A stretch of 64,000 bases of DNA. Source: Flavipsychrobacter sp. GTDB lineage: Bacteria > Bacteroidota > Bacteroidia > Chitinophagales > Chitinophagaceae. Under the pieces are notes generated by a model, which saw only the letters and a list, made by a program, of their open reading frames with translations, had not been told where the DNA came from and did not search any database. Shown here in pieces: positions 8,081 to 16,240 of the stretch; positions within the stretch are counted from its first letter, which is position 1; every line of letters starts with the position of its first letter. The translations under genes and the position numbers were made by a program. The stretch is from assembly GCA_016786665.1 (NCBI GenBank), contig JAEUVZ010000018.1, positions 1-64,000 on the forward strand, read 5' to 3'.

Positions 8081-9709
8081 ATGCGTAAATTTTACTTTCT
8101 CCTCCTCGCAGGCCTGGCTATGGCAGGCTTTGCGCAGGCTCAGCTCACCGCATCCAATCTTCCTATCGTGCGGATAACGACCAATACGGCGATTGCGGGC
8201 AACCAGATAGATGGCAATATGCATATTATTGATAATTCGTCGGGGGTAAACCAGGTTACAGACCCGCCTACCTTCCAGAGCATAATAGGGGTAAAAGTCC
8301 GGGGTTCGGTATCGGCGGCGAAGAAGTCGTACAATGTAGAAACCTGGGCCAATGTGCTGGGCACATCGCTGAACGTGTCGGTACTGGGCTTTCCCGCCGA
8401 AAACGACTGGGTACTGCTGTCCTCGTACACCGACCGCTCGCTGCTGCGCAACCTGACGGGCATGTACCTGTACAGCCAGATGGGTTACTGGGCCAGCCGC
8501 ATGCGCCTTTGCGAGGTGATCATTAACGAAGGCACGGGCGACCAGTACCAGGGCGTGTACCTGTTTGGCGAGAAAATAAAAAGAGACTCCGCCCGCCTGG
8601 ACCTGGCAACACTGCAACCCGGCGACAATGCCGAACCGGAGATATCGGGCGGCTACATACTGCGCATAGACGACTCTAACGAAGGGTTTTGGGCCAGCCT
8701 GCACCTGCCCCCATACGCCAGCGGCTCACAAAATATCAAGTTCCGCTACGAGGAGCCCGCCGATAACGACATCACCCCCGTGCAAACCGCTTACATAAAG
8801 GGCTGGATGAAAAAATTTGAAGATTCTCTTTCTTCCGGCAACTACCAGGACACCAATATAGGCTGGCGTGCTTATGCAGCCAAAACATGGTTCCGCGATT
8901 ACCTCATCTTCAGCGAGGTAATGAAAAGCAAAGACGCTTACCGCAAGGCCACCTACCTGTACAAAGACAAATCGAAAAAGCTGCGCATCGGCCCGCCATG
9001 GGAGTTGGAGTTATCGCTCTATAATACGGCCGACTGCAACGCATCTTCTACCACGGGCTGGGCATACCAATATGGCCTCACGTGCGACACCAGCACTTAC
9101 CTGCCTCCGTTCTGGTGGGAACGCCTGATGACCGACACCCTGTTTGTATCGGAACTGAAGTGCCGCTACACCTACCTGCGCGAAAACGTACTGGATACCG
9201 CCATGATATTCAGCTACCTGGATGCGATGTCTGACTCCCTGAATGTGATACAGGGTGGTGGCACCGCTCAAGGACGCAACTTCGTGAAATGGCCGATATG
9301 GGGCGTGAACCTGGTGAACGAGCCTATGGGTGGCGCCGCTGACTATGCTACGGAAGTAGCCCGCATTAAAACCTTTCTGCAAGACCGCCTTGCCTGGCTG
9401 GATACCCAATGGTGGGTGCCGGGTTGCGCACTGAGCGTAAACGAACTGCTGGGCGAACAGGAAAACAACTACATAAGCCCGAACCCCGCCAGCGGCAACT
9501 TTAACACACACCTGGTGCTGAACAAGCAAACGAAAGTGAGCGTATCGGTACGCAACCTGCAAGGGGCGGTGCTGTATACCAAAAACTACACGCTTGGCAC
9601 CGGCGAACACAAACTGAACCACGACATCAGCGAGTTCCCCGCTTCTATCTATATAGTGACGATACAGCAGGGCGACTACAGCCGCCACTTCAAACTAGTG
9701 AAGAACTAA
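8081..9709 (+). CDS. Secreted CotH-family protein with altered catalytic motif, T9SS type A tail
   Basis: This 542-residue protein is transcribed divergently from the CotH/VTC operon. It has a signal peptide (1-20, FAQAQ), a CotH domain (about residues 28-430) and a C-terminal type A sorting domain (about 465-542, ISPNPASGNF to HFKLVKN). CotH hallmarks are visible: VRGSVSAAKKSYNVE, then YLYSQMGYWASR, GVYLFGEKIKR and YLYKDKSKKLRIGP. However, the segment that normally reads W-D-x-D is W-E-L-E (Trp307, Glu308, Leu309, Glu310), so both metal-binding Asp are replaced by Glu. It may be a pseudokinase or may use metal differently. A perfect hairpin terminator follows the gene. Confidence 0.85.
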   Translation: MRKFYFLLLAGLAMAGFAQAQLTASNLPIVRITTNTAIAGNQIDGNMHIIDNSSGVNQVTDPPTFQSIIGVKVRGSVSAAKKSYNVETWANVLGTSLNVSVLGFPAENDWVLLSSYTDRSLLRNLTGMYLYSQMGYWASRMRLCEVIINEGTGDQYQGVYLFGEKIKRDSARLDLATLQPGDNAEPEISGGYILRIDDSNEGFWASLHLPPYASGSQNIKFRYEEPADNDITPVQTAYIKGWMKKFEDSLSSGNYQDTNIGWRAYAAKTWFRDYLIFSEVMKSKDAYRKATYLYKDKSKKLRIGPPWELELSLYNTADCNASSTTGWAYQYGLTCDTSTYLPPFWWERLMTDTLFVSELKCRYTYLRENVLDTAMIFSYLDAMSDSLNVIQGGGTAQGRNFVKWPIWGVNLVNEPMGGAADYATEVARIKTFLQDRLAWLDTQWWVPGCALSVNELLGEQENNYISPNPASGNFNTHLVLNKQTKVSVSVRNLQGAVLYTKNYTLGTGEHKLNHDISEFPASIYIVTIQQGDYSRHFKLVKN

Positions 9710-9729
9710 ACACGCTTCGGATAGTACCT

Positions 9730-9770
9730 AACGATAAAGAGGCTGCCTATTGGGCAGCCTCTTTATCGTT
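9730..9770. terminator. Bidirectional intrinsic terminator
   Basis: An 18-bp perfect stem (9730-9747 with 9753-9770) closes a 5-nt loop. The stem base is A/T-rich, giving T-rich tails in both directions. It lies between two converging genes, the CotH-like gene ending at 9709 and the DUF349 gene ending at 9798, and would serve both. Confidence 0.85.
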
Positions 9771-9797
9771 ACTTATGTTTCGTATATTATACACATT

Positions 9798-11402
9798 CTA
9801 TTCTTCCGGAGCGGGTGTGGCTTCGGGTGTCTCCCGCGCCTCTTCCTTGCCTTCCAGTTCCGCCAGTTCCTTCCGTACTTTCTCTATCTTGCTTCGCTTG
9901 GCGTCCAGCCCTGCCTGTATCTCCTCTATCAGGTTGGCCAGGTGCTCGCGCAGCTGCTTTTCCTTCGGGCCGGGTGTTATGTTCTTTATGTCCTCGGTAA
10001 AGTCGGCGATCTTCGCTTCTTCATCAGCCAGCTCATCCTGCAGCTTATGCAGAAAGTTCTGCGTGTCTATAATACGCTGACCCTGCTTCTTTTCCAGCAG
10101 TTGTTTGTGCCTATCCCTGTTCTCGTCCTTGCGGCGGAAGAACGATTTGCGCGCCGCATTAAACTCCTCCCATATAGTATCTTTCACCTTTATGGGTACG
10201 GGGCCTATCTTCTTCCACTCGTCCATCAGTTCGTTCATCTCCTCGGTAGCTTCCCTCCAGTTGTGCGAATTTTTGATGGCATTGGCACGCTGCACCAGGG
10301 CTTGCTTTTGCAGCAGATTATTTTCCTGCTCCACCCCTTTGTTGTCAAAATAGCTGCGCTTGCTGTTAAAGAAATGGTCTTTGGCTACGTTCAGGCGCGC
10401 CCATATCTCGTCCGATTTCTCCTGCCCTACCCGGCCTATCTTTTTCCACTCTTCCATCAGCTCGGCAAAAGCCTGCGTAGTGGTGTTCCATTCCCTGCTG
10501 TCTTTCATGGCTTCCGCCTTTTTTACCAGCGCCAGTTTGCGGGCGTAATTCTCTTCCTGCTCCTGGCCTATGCGCTCACCGTGTGCCCGCTTGCGGTCAA
10601 AGAAGTTGTTTTTGGCCGCATTGAAGCGCCCCCACAGTTCCTCGTTCTTATCGTGCATGGTGGGGCCCACCTTTTTCCACTCTTCCAGCAGTTGCTTGTA
10701 GGCTTCTGTGGTTTGCTTCCAGTGCTCCGATGCCGCCATGCTTTCCGCTTTCGCTACCAGCTCCAGTTTCAGGTCCAGGTTCTGCAGCATGTCCTTTTCT
10801 GTCTCTTCGTGGTGGTGGCGCTTGCGCTCGTGAAATTTATCTTTGGCGGCTTCTATCTTCGCCCACAGCTCATCGCTGCGCTGCTTATCGGTATAGCCTA
10901 TTTTTTTCCATTCCTCGGTCAGGTCGCGGAAGGCTTGCGTGCCTTCTTTAAAGTTCTCCATATTGGCGAGCTCTTCAGCCCGGGTTACCAGGCGGGCCTT
11001 CTCGGCATAGTTGGCTTCCGATATTTCGCGGATCACCTTGTCCCAATCGCTCACGCTATCCCACAATACGCCCAGGTCGCCCACTACGCTTGCGTGCAGT
11101 ATGTTTTCCCGTAGCCGCTCTACCTTTCCCGCCAGCTTCGATTTGTCTTCCGCCTGGTTCCATTCTTCGGCCAGCTCGGCGACTCTTTTCTGTAACTCGG
11201 CATACTTTTCGGCCAGTTGCTGAAAGGTGGCCAGGTGGTTACTGGGCGTGAGCGTAGCTATGGTCTTTTCTTTTCCATGCTGCTTGCTGATGAGCGTGCC
11301 CGATTCAGATAAATCGTAATGTTGTTTGCCGGGGAATGAAAGTGATTCCCACCAGGAGGCCAGGGTTGGCTGGTTCGCATCTTGTGTCATTGTCGCGTCC
11401 AT
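9798..11402 (-). CDS. DUF349 repeat protein
   Basis: This 534-residue, highly charged, mostly alpha-helical protein has four clear DUF349 repeats, each marked by an EEWKK motif followed by a basic helix: EEWKKIGYTDK, EEWKKVGPTMHDK, EEWKKIGRVGQEK and DEWKKIGPVPIK, together covering about residues 130-400. An N-terminal region and a coiled-coil C-terminus (LQDELADEEAKIADF to ELEGKEEARE) flank them, and the end is acidic and proline-rich. There is no signal peptide, so it is cytoplasmic. DUF349 has no settled function. A shorter start at the second Met (MTQDANQ) is possible. It stands alone, with a terminator at its 3' side. Confidence 0.9.
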   Translation of the reverse strand: MDATMTQDANQPTLASWWESLSFPGKQHYDLSESGTLISKQHGKEKTIATLTPSNHLATFQQLAEKYAELQKRVAELAEEWNQAEDKSKLAGKVERLRENILHASVVGDLGVLWDSVSDWDKVIREISEANYAEKARLVTRAEELANMENFKEGTQAFRDLTEEWKKIGYTDKQRSDELWAKIEAAKDKFHERKRHHHEETEKDMLQNLDLKLELVAKAESMAASEHWKQTTEAYKQLLEEWKKVGPTMHDKNEELWGRFNAAKNNFFDRKRAHGERIGQEQEENYARKLALVKKAEAMKDSREWNTTTQAFAELMEEWKKIGRVGQEKSDEIWARLNVAKDHFFNSKRSYFDNKGVEQENNLLQKQALVQRANAIKNSHNWREATEEMNELMDEWKKIGPVPIKVKDTIWEEFNAARKSFFRRKDENRDRHKQLLEKKQGQRIIDTQNFLHKLQDELADEEAKIADFTEDIKNITPGPKEKQLREHLANLIEEIQAGLDAKRSKIEKVRKELAELEGKEEARETPEATPAPEE

Positions 11403-11483
11403 TTTAATTCAGGAAAGTGCAGTTGGTTGTCTTTAGCGCAAATTAGTTGCTATTCTGTATAATAATCGGGGATAACGATTTGT

Positions 11484-12245
11484 TTATTTAGCGCCGAATA
11501 CCTTTTTCAGTATGTCCGATACCCGTGCGGCAGGGTTGGTGCGTATTTTATTTTCTTCATCGGCGATAGTTACGAACAGGCCATTAAGCGCGCGCTCGGT
11601 TACATAGCCGGTCAGATCCGGATTTATTTTTTGGCGTACCGTCGGGAGCTTGTTGTAGATGTTCACTATCTCTGTCCAGTATTTGGTAGCGCCTACCTTG
11701 CCCAGGGAATTATTGATAACCGGGCGGAACGCCTGGGTGAGCGAGGCGGTGGTTCTGCCTTTCAGAAAGTTAGTAGCCGCGCCGCTACCCCCTCTCAGTA
11801 TGGAAAGCCCATCCTGTATGGTAATGCTGGTAATGGCATTCACGAATATGGGCACCGCTTTGGTAGCGGCATCTTCCGCAGCGCGGTTCATAGAGAGGAT
11901 AGCTCTGTCTACCTGCTGGCCCATACCCAGGGAGCGCAAGGTTGTTTCTATTTTCTTGGCCTCCGGAGGCATCAGTATTTTTATCAGCTGGTTACCAAAG
12001 TATCCGTTCACATTGGCCAGGCGGCCGGACGCATTTTTGGTGCCCACATTCAGCGCCTCTTTCAGGCCCTGCACTATTTCGTTGTTGCTAAGGCTGCCCA
12101 GCGATCCGCCATTGCCGCTTCCGTTGCCTTTCCCGTTCAGGGCATCGTTGGCTTTATTAATGTAATCGTTGAGTTTCTGCGCTTCCACATTCGTGGTGGC
12201 CAGCACGGCAGCGGCCATCAGCATGCCTTTCAGGAGGTTTTTCAT
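11484..12245 (-). CDS. DUF4197 secreted protein
   Basis: This 253-residue protein has a signal peptide (1-22, TTNVEAQ), a short Gly/Asn/Ser-rich linker (GKGNGSGNGGSLG) and then the helical DUF4197 domain (about 55-253), with recognisable pieces IVQGLKEALNVGTKNA, IKILMPPEAKKIE and GYVTERALNGLFVTIADEE. The family is periplasmic or secreted in Bacteroidota and Proteobacteria and has no assigned function. It lies downstream of uvrD on the same strand with a 115-nt gap, so co-transcription is possible but not shown. The family call is sure, the role unknown. Confidence 0.88.
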   Translation of the reverse strand: MKNLLKGMLMAAAVLATTNVEAQKLNDYINKANDALNGKGNGSGNGGSLGSLSNNEIVQGLKEALNVGTKNASGRLANVNGYFGNQLIKILMPPEAKKIETTLRSLGMGQQVDRAILSMNRAAEDAATKAVPIFVNAITSITIQDGLSILRGGSGAATNFLKGRTTASLTQAFRPVINNSLGKVGATKYWTEIVNIYNKLPTVRQKINPDLTGYVTERALNGLFVTIADEENKIRTNPAARVSDILKKVFGAK

Positions 12246-12259
12246 TTACGTACTTTTTT

Positions 12260-12346
12260 TCAAGGGGTGTTCTTCCAAATAGCGTACCAGTTTATGGCGG
12301 CTACGGGAATGCCCTTGTAATATAGGTATTTTCTGTATTGCGCCAT
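12260..12346 (-). CDS. Possible 28-residue small protein between uvrD and the DUF4197 gene
   Basis: An ATG at 12346 opens a 28-codon frame ending with TGA at 12260-12262. It starts 15 nt after the uvrD stop and ends 14 nt before the DUF4197 start. The peptide is basic and aromatic (MAQYRKYLYYKG, then INWYAIWKNTP), and its codons resemble those of the neighbours. The tight fit between two genes is the only support. I do not recognise it, and chance is a fair alternative. A one-base shift at the TGA would extend it, so it could also be a remnant of something longer. Confidence 0.25.
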   Translation of the reverse strand: MAQYRKYLYYKGIPVAAINWYAIWKNTP

Positions 12347-12360
12347 TGTTAAAAAAGACA

Positions 12361-14655
12361 TTATTTAACGATGCGCAGCTTGGCAAAGTTGAGCATGATC
12401 TTCTTAACGCCGTGGCCGTCTCCAAACTCTATGGCGGCTATGCGGTTATTGGCCCCGCCTTCCAGTGTTTTTATGGTTCCAAAGCCGAACTTCTGGTGCT
12501 CTATCTGCATACCCACCTCCATGGCCATAGGGTCATCGGCCGCAAAGTCGGCAGATGGCTTATGGGCAGGGGGCGCTTTCTGGTTCAGCTTGTCGGCCAG
12601 CTTTTTCAGGGAGGGCATGCGATCCTGGGAAGGGCGGTTGACGGTATTGCCGAACGCACTTACCGAACCCACTGCCTTGTGCGCCGAGCCGGTAAAGGTG
12701 CGGTCCAGGTACTGTTCCGGTATCTCGTCTATAAAGCGGCTGGGCTCATTCTGCACCAGGTTGCCAAAGCGGTAGCGGCTATTGGCATAGGTAACCCACA
12801 GCCTGGCCTTGGCCCTGGTTACGCATACGTAGAAGAGGCGGCGCTCTTCTTCCAGGTCGGCCCGGTCGTACAGGCTCATAGAGCTGGGGAAGAGGTTCTC
12901 TTCCAGCCCTACGGCAAATACGCAGGGGAACTCCAGCCCCTTGGCCGCGTGTATCGTCATCAGCTTTACGGCATCTACGTTCTCGTCTTTATCCTGGTCA
13001 GCATCGGTGAGCAGGGTTATCTGCTGCAGGTAGCTGCCCAGGCTCTTGTCGTGCAGCTCGCCCTCTTCATCGGGCGTCTCGGTAAATTCTTTAATGGAGT
13101 TCAGCAGTTCCTGCACATTCTCATAGCGGGCCAGGCCTTCCACACTCTTATCGTCATACAGCTCTTTCACCAGGCCGGTGTGCTTGCCTACGGCAAAGGC
13201 CACGTCATAAGCGTTCTGCTTTTCCAACATGGTCTGGAAGTGGCGTATCATCATTACGAAGCCCTCTATGGCGTTGCCGCCGGAGCCGCGCACGCCGGAA
13301 AGGCCCGGCTGCTCTATCACTTCCCAAAAGGTCTTGTCCAGCTCGTTGGCACGAACCACTATCCGGTCTATGGAGGTTTTACCAATGCCGCGGGCGGGAT
13401 AGTTGATGATGCGTTTCAGGTTTTCCTCGTCCTGCTGGTTTACAATTACCCGCAGGTACGCCAGGAAGTCCTTTATCTCCTTCCGCTGGTAAAACGACAC
13501 ACCCCCCACCAGCTTGTACGGGATGTTCATGCGGCGCAGGCTTTCTTCAAACGAGCGGCTCTGGGCATTGGTGCGGTAGAGGATGACAAAGTCCTTGTTA
13601 TGGTAGTGGTTGCGCAGTTTCTGCTCCGTGATGGCATCGGCTACAAAGCGGCCTTCATCGTTATCGGTCATGGTACGCACCAGCTTTATCTTTTCGCCCA
13701 GGTCGTTGCTGGTCCAGAGGGCCTTGGGTATCTGGTTCTGGTTGTTGCCAATCACCTTGTTGGCCACCTCCAGTATGCTCTGGGTACTGCGGTAGTTCTG
13801 TTCCAGCTTCACCACGTGTACGTTCTCGTAGTCGTCCTGGAACTGGAGGATGTTCTGCACCGTAGCGCCTCGAAACGAGTAGATGCTCTGGGCGTCATCG
13901 CCCACCACGCATATGTTCTCGTGCACGGCACCCAGCATTTTTATGATGGCGTATTGCGCCAGGTTGGTATCCTGGTACTCGTCTATCAGCACATACCGGA
14001 AGCGGTGCTGGTACTTGGCCAGCACCTCGGGTATCATATGCAGCAGCTCGTGCATTTTGTAAAGCAGGTCGTCGAAGTCCATAGCGCCGTTGCGGAAGCA
14101 TTTTTTGGCGTAGCGGGCATATATCTCGCCCATCATCGGGCGGCTGCTCCGGGCGTCTTCTGTTTGTATGTGGTTGTCCTGTCGGTACACCTCGGGGCCT
14201 ATCAGGCTGTTCTTTGCGGCCGATATGCGGTTGTATACGTAGGAGGGCTTGTAATGCTTGTCGTCGAGCTGCAGCTCCTTTACTATGTCTTTTATGATGC
14301 CCTTGGCATCGTCGGTATCGTATATGGTGAAGTTGCTGGGGTAGCCTATTTTGCTGGCTTCGGCGCGCAGAATGCGGGCGAATACCGAGTGGAAAGTACC
14401 TATATACAGGTTCCGCGCCTCCGAGTTGCCCAGTATGTGCTCCACACGCTCCTTCATTTCGGCGGCGGCCTTGTTGGTAAAGGTCAGGGCCAGTATGTTG
14501 AATGCATCCACGCCGTTGTGCATCAGGTGGGCGATACGGGTAGTCAGTACTTTTGTTTTACCACTGCCCGCACCCGCAATGATCATCAGTGGCCCCTCCA
14601 GGTGTTCTACTGCTTCCTTCTGTTGCTCGTTTAAACCCTCCAAATATTGACGCAT
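12361..14655 (-). CDS. pcrA: UvrD/PcrA-type ATP-dependent DNA helicase
   Basis: This 764-residue superfamily 1A 3'-to-5' helicase functions in nucleotide excision repair, mismatch repair and replication-fork maintenance. Visible motifs: Q-motif (LNEQQKEAV), Walker A AGAGSGKT (27-34), motif Ia TFTNKAAAEM, motif II IDEYQDTN, motif III GDDAQSIYSFRG, motif IV EQNYRS, motif V TIHAAKGLEF, motif VI VTRAKARL. The C-terminus ends in the Tudor-like, RNA-polymerase-binding type segment (IEHQKFGFGTIKTLEGG). I chose the ATG at 14655 rather than an upstream TTG because the TTG lies inside a -7-like TAAATTTG box only 6 nt from this ATG. Whether to call it uvrD or pcrA is a naming matter. Confidence 0.95.
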   Translation of the reverse strand: MRQYLEGLNEQQKEAVEHLEGPLMIIAGAGSGKTKVLTTRIAHLMHNGVDAFNILALTFTNKAAAEMKERVEHILGNSEARNLYIGTFHSVFARILRAEASKIGYPSNFTIYDTDDAKGIIKDIVKELQLDDKHYKPSYVYNRISAAKNSLIGPEVYRQDNHIQTEDARSSRPMMGEIYARYAKKCFRNGAMDFDDLLYKMHELLHMIPEVLAKYQHRFRYVLIDEYQDTNLAQYAIIKMLGAVHENICVVGDDAQSIYSFRGATVQNILQFQDDYENVHVVKLEQNYRSTQSILEVANKVIGNNQNQIPKALWTSNDLGEKIKLVRTMTDNDEGRFVADAITEQKLRNHYHNKDFVILYRTNAQSRSFEESLRRMNIPYKLVGGVSFYQRKEIKDFLAYLRVIVNQQDEENLKRIINYPARGIGKTSIDRIVVRANELDKTFWEVIEQPGLSGVRGSGGNAIEGFVMMIRHFQTMLEKQNAYDVAFAVGKHTGLVKELYDDKSVEGLARYENVQELLNSIKEFTETPDEEGELHDKSLGSYLQQITLLTDADQDKDENVDAVKLMTIHAAKGLEFPCVFAVGLEENLFPSSMSLYDRADLEEERRLFYVCVTRAKARLWVTYANSRYRFGNLVQNEPSRFIDEIPEQYLDRTFTGSAHKAVGSVSAFGNTVNRPSQDRMPSLKKLADKLNQKAPPAHKPSADFAADDPMAMEVGMQIEHQKFGFGTIKTLEGGANNRIAAIEFGDGHGVKKIMLNFAKLRIVK

Positions 14656-14733
14656 AGTCGGCAAATTTACACTTTGGAGGATGATTTAAGAGGGAATGTG
14701 GAAAATGAAGGACGAATGGATAGGGTATTTGTG

Positions 14734-15615
14734 TTATGTGAAGTGCGCTAATCCTAACGCCATATGCTTAAATATCACAAACATTAATAGCAGCAACAAT
14801 AGCAGGGAATACATTTTCAGGCCAAATACCAAGCCTGAACGATAACCATCATACATTTGTTTAAGTCTGGTTACGCTGCCATTCCGATAGAAACGTAACA
14901 GAAGATAAACGCCAAGGAGAACGGGGATTCTTTTGGGATATTGGATAGGAATATACTCGAGAGACAGCATTGCGGCTGCAAAACAATAAATCAACAATGC
15001 ATCAAATTTCCCAAAGTATATTCCGTGCTTTTCTCTGAAAGAATAGTAATAGACGAAGGGGAAGTCAATTAGCAAAAACAGATCATCGAATAAGTTTGCT
15101 TTTCTATAGGTCTTATTGCGTATAGCTTTCTTTCCGTGAGGACTCTCTATTTGAATTACTGAGATATCAGGGATTGATTCATTTACCGTGGTACTGCTTT
15201 GCCTTGCGTTATCTGACAGATATAATGTAACTGTTGCTCTACTGGCACCTTCCATAGAGATAACCTGCGCCAATTGATTAATAATAAACATCACTCTGTC
15301 TGTAGGAGAAAGCCTGTAGTTCAGTGTATATTTTACACCATTGAACCTTATCTTCTTGTATCTGGAGGGATGATTCCGAACATCGTCTTTGTCCGGCTCT
15401 GTGTACATTTTTCCGAGTAGTTCTTTGAGCGTAGCTGACAAAGCACTTTTCAATTCATAGGCATCTCTACCTGTAAAAGAGACCTCATCCTGTTCAAAGT
15501 AAATAATTCCTTTGTTATCCAGGTAGGGAAAGATGATGTCGGCCAAATAACCGGAACAAAAACGGTCAAGAATAAATCGACGTCCGGCTATATGTATTTC
15601 CTTGATTGTCGTCAT
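14734..15615 (-). CDS. Unrecognised protein with C-terminal membrane segments
   Basis: This 293-residue protein matches no family that I recognise. The N-terminal two thirds is soluble and mixed, with beta-like pieces (EIHIAGRRFILDRF, IIYFEQDEVSFTGRD, VKYTLNYRLSPTDRVMF). The last third holds about three hydrophobic stretches (FDALLIYCFAAAMLSLEY, IPVLLGVYLLLRF, MYSLLLLLLLMFVIF). There is no signal peptide. The DNA is clearly more AT-rich (near 35-40% GC by hand count of sample lines) than the flanking helicase and redox genes, which suggests recent acquisition. It stands between uvrD and the thioredoxin-like gene on the same strand without overlap. No function is proposed. Confidence 0.7.
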   Translation of the reverse strand: MTTIKEIHIAGRRFILDRFCSGYLADIIFPYLDNKGIIYFEQDEVSFTGRDAYELKSALSATLKELLGKMYTEPDKDDVRNHPSRYKKIRFNGVKYTLNYRLSPTDRVMFIINQLAQVISMEGASRATVTLYLSDNARQSSTTVNESIPDISVIQIESPHGKKAIRNKTYRKANLFDDLFLLIDFPFVYYYSFREKHGIYFGKFDALLIYCFAAAMLSLEYIPIQYPKRIPVLLGVYLLLRFYRNGSVTRLKQMYDGYRSGLVFGLKMYSLLLLLLLMFVIFKHMALGLAHFT

Positions 15616-15673
15616 TTGAAGGGCAGGCCTTGCTCATCAAATATACCAAACTCTGCAATAGCCGTAGTATTGC

Positions 15674-16195
15674 CTACTTCGCCCGTTTCAGCTCGGCCAC
15701 TATCTCTTCCATGGTCACATCGTTCTTCCAGAGTTTTACGAATTTTTTGTTTTTGTTGTAAAGCACCACATTGGGTACGGAGCTAACGCCGTAAAACTCG
15801 GGGAAGAACATCTTAAAGTCCTGGCCTATGAGCTTTACCGACGGATACCGCTCCAGGTGATAGCCCCGGTTGAATATCTCCAGCGCTATTACGGGCATAA
15901 AGGTCATGAAGTACACATTCACGTCTTTCATCTTGTCCATCTGCGCCAGCATGGCGCTGATCACTTTTTTGCAATGGTCGCAGTCGGGGCTGAAATACAC
16001 TATTACGGAAGGCTTGCCTACAGGTATGTCCTTTGTGTGAAACGTGTCTTTGCCATTCAGGTACAGCACGTCAAATGCGGGCAGCGTCTTTTGCTTCAGG
16101 TAGGGTGCATTAGGATTGTCCTTCAGGGGCTCTGCCTTCTGCGCCGCCGCGCTGAAGCCTGCGGCTACCAGTAATAACAATAACAGCTTTCTCAT
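15674..16195 (-). CDS. Secreted thioredoxin-like protein
   Basis: This 173-residue protein has a signal peptide (MRKLLLLLLVAAGFSAAAQ) and a thioredoxin/TlpA-like domain. The redox motif is CDHC within YFSPDCDHCKK, and the cis-proline segment appears as VSSVPNVVLY. It should act as a periplasmic thiol-disulfide oxidoreductase, probably reducing. A longer frame opens at 16231, but the ATG at 16195 gives a proper signal peptide and lies 4 nt after a TACATTTG box (16200-16207 on the minus strand), so I prefer it. It ends 58 nt upstream of the start of the AT-rich orphan gene on the same strand. Confidence 0.88.
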   Translation of the reverse strand: MRKLLLLLLVAAGFSAAAQKAEPLKDNPNAPYLKQKTLPAFDVLYLNGKDTFHTKDIPVGKPSVIVYFSPDCDHCKKVISAMLAQMDKMKDVNVYFMTFMPVIALEIFNRGYHLERYPSVKLIGQDFKMFFPEFYGVSSVPNVVLYNKNKKFVKLWKNDVTMEEIVAELKRAK

Positions 16196-16240
16196 AGCAC
16201 AAATGTACAGCATCGGCAACACAATCGGCACGGCAGCAGG

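Noticed and set aside
12346-14634. 762-codon open frame on the strand opposite uvrD
   Set aside because: The helicase on the minus strand has all motifs. The antisense frame is long because the helicase rarely uses the Leu and Ser codons (TTA, CTA, TCA) that would read as stops there; the translated peptide is compositionally odd (His/Val/Tyr/Gln-rich). The same holds for long frames opposite DUF349 (9750-11114), clpC (53579-55024) and the CotH gene (5802-6965).
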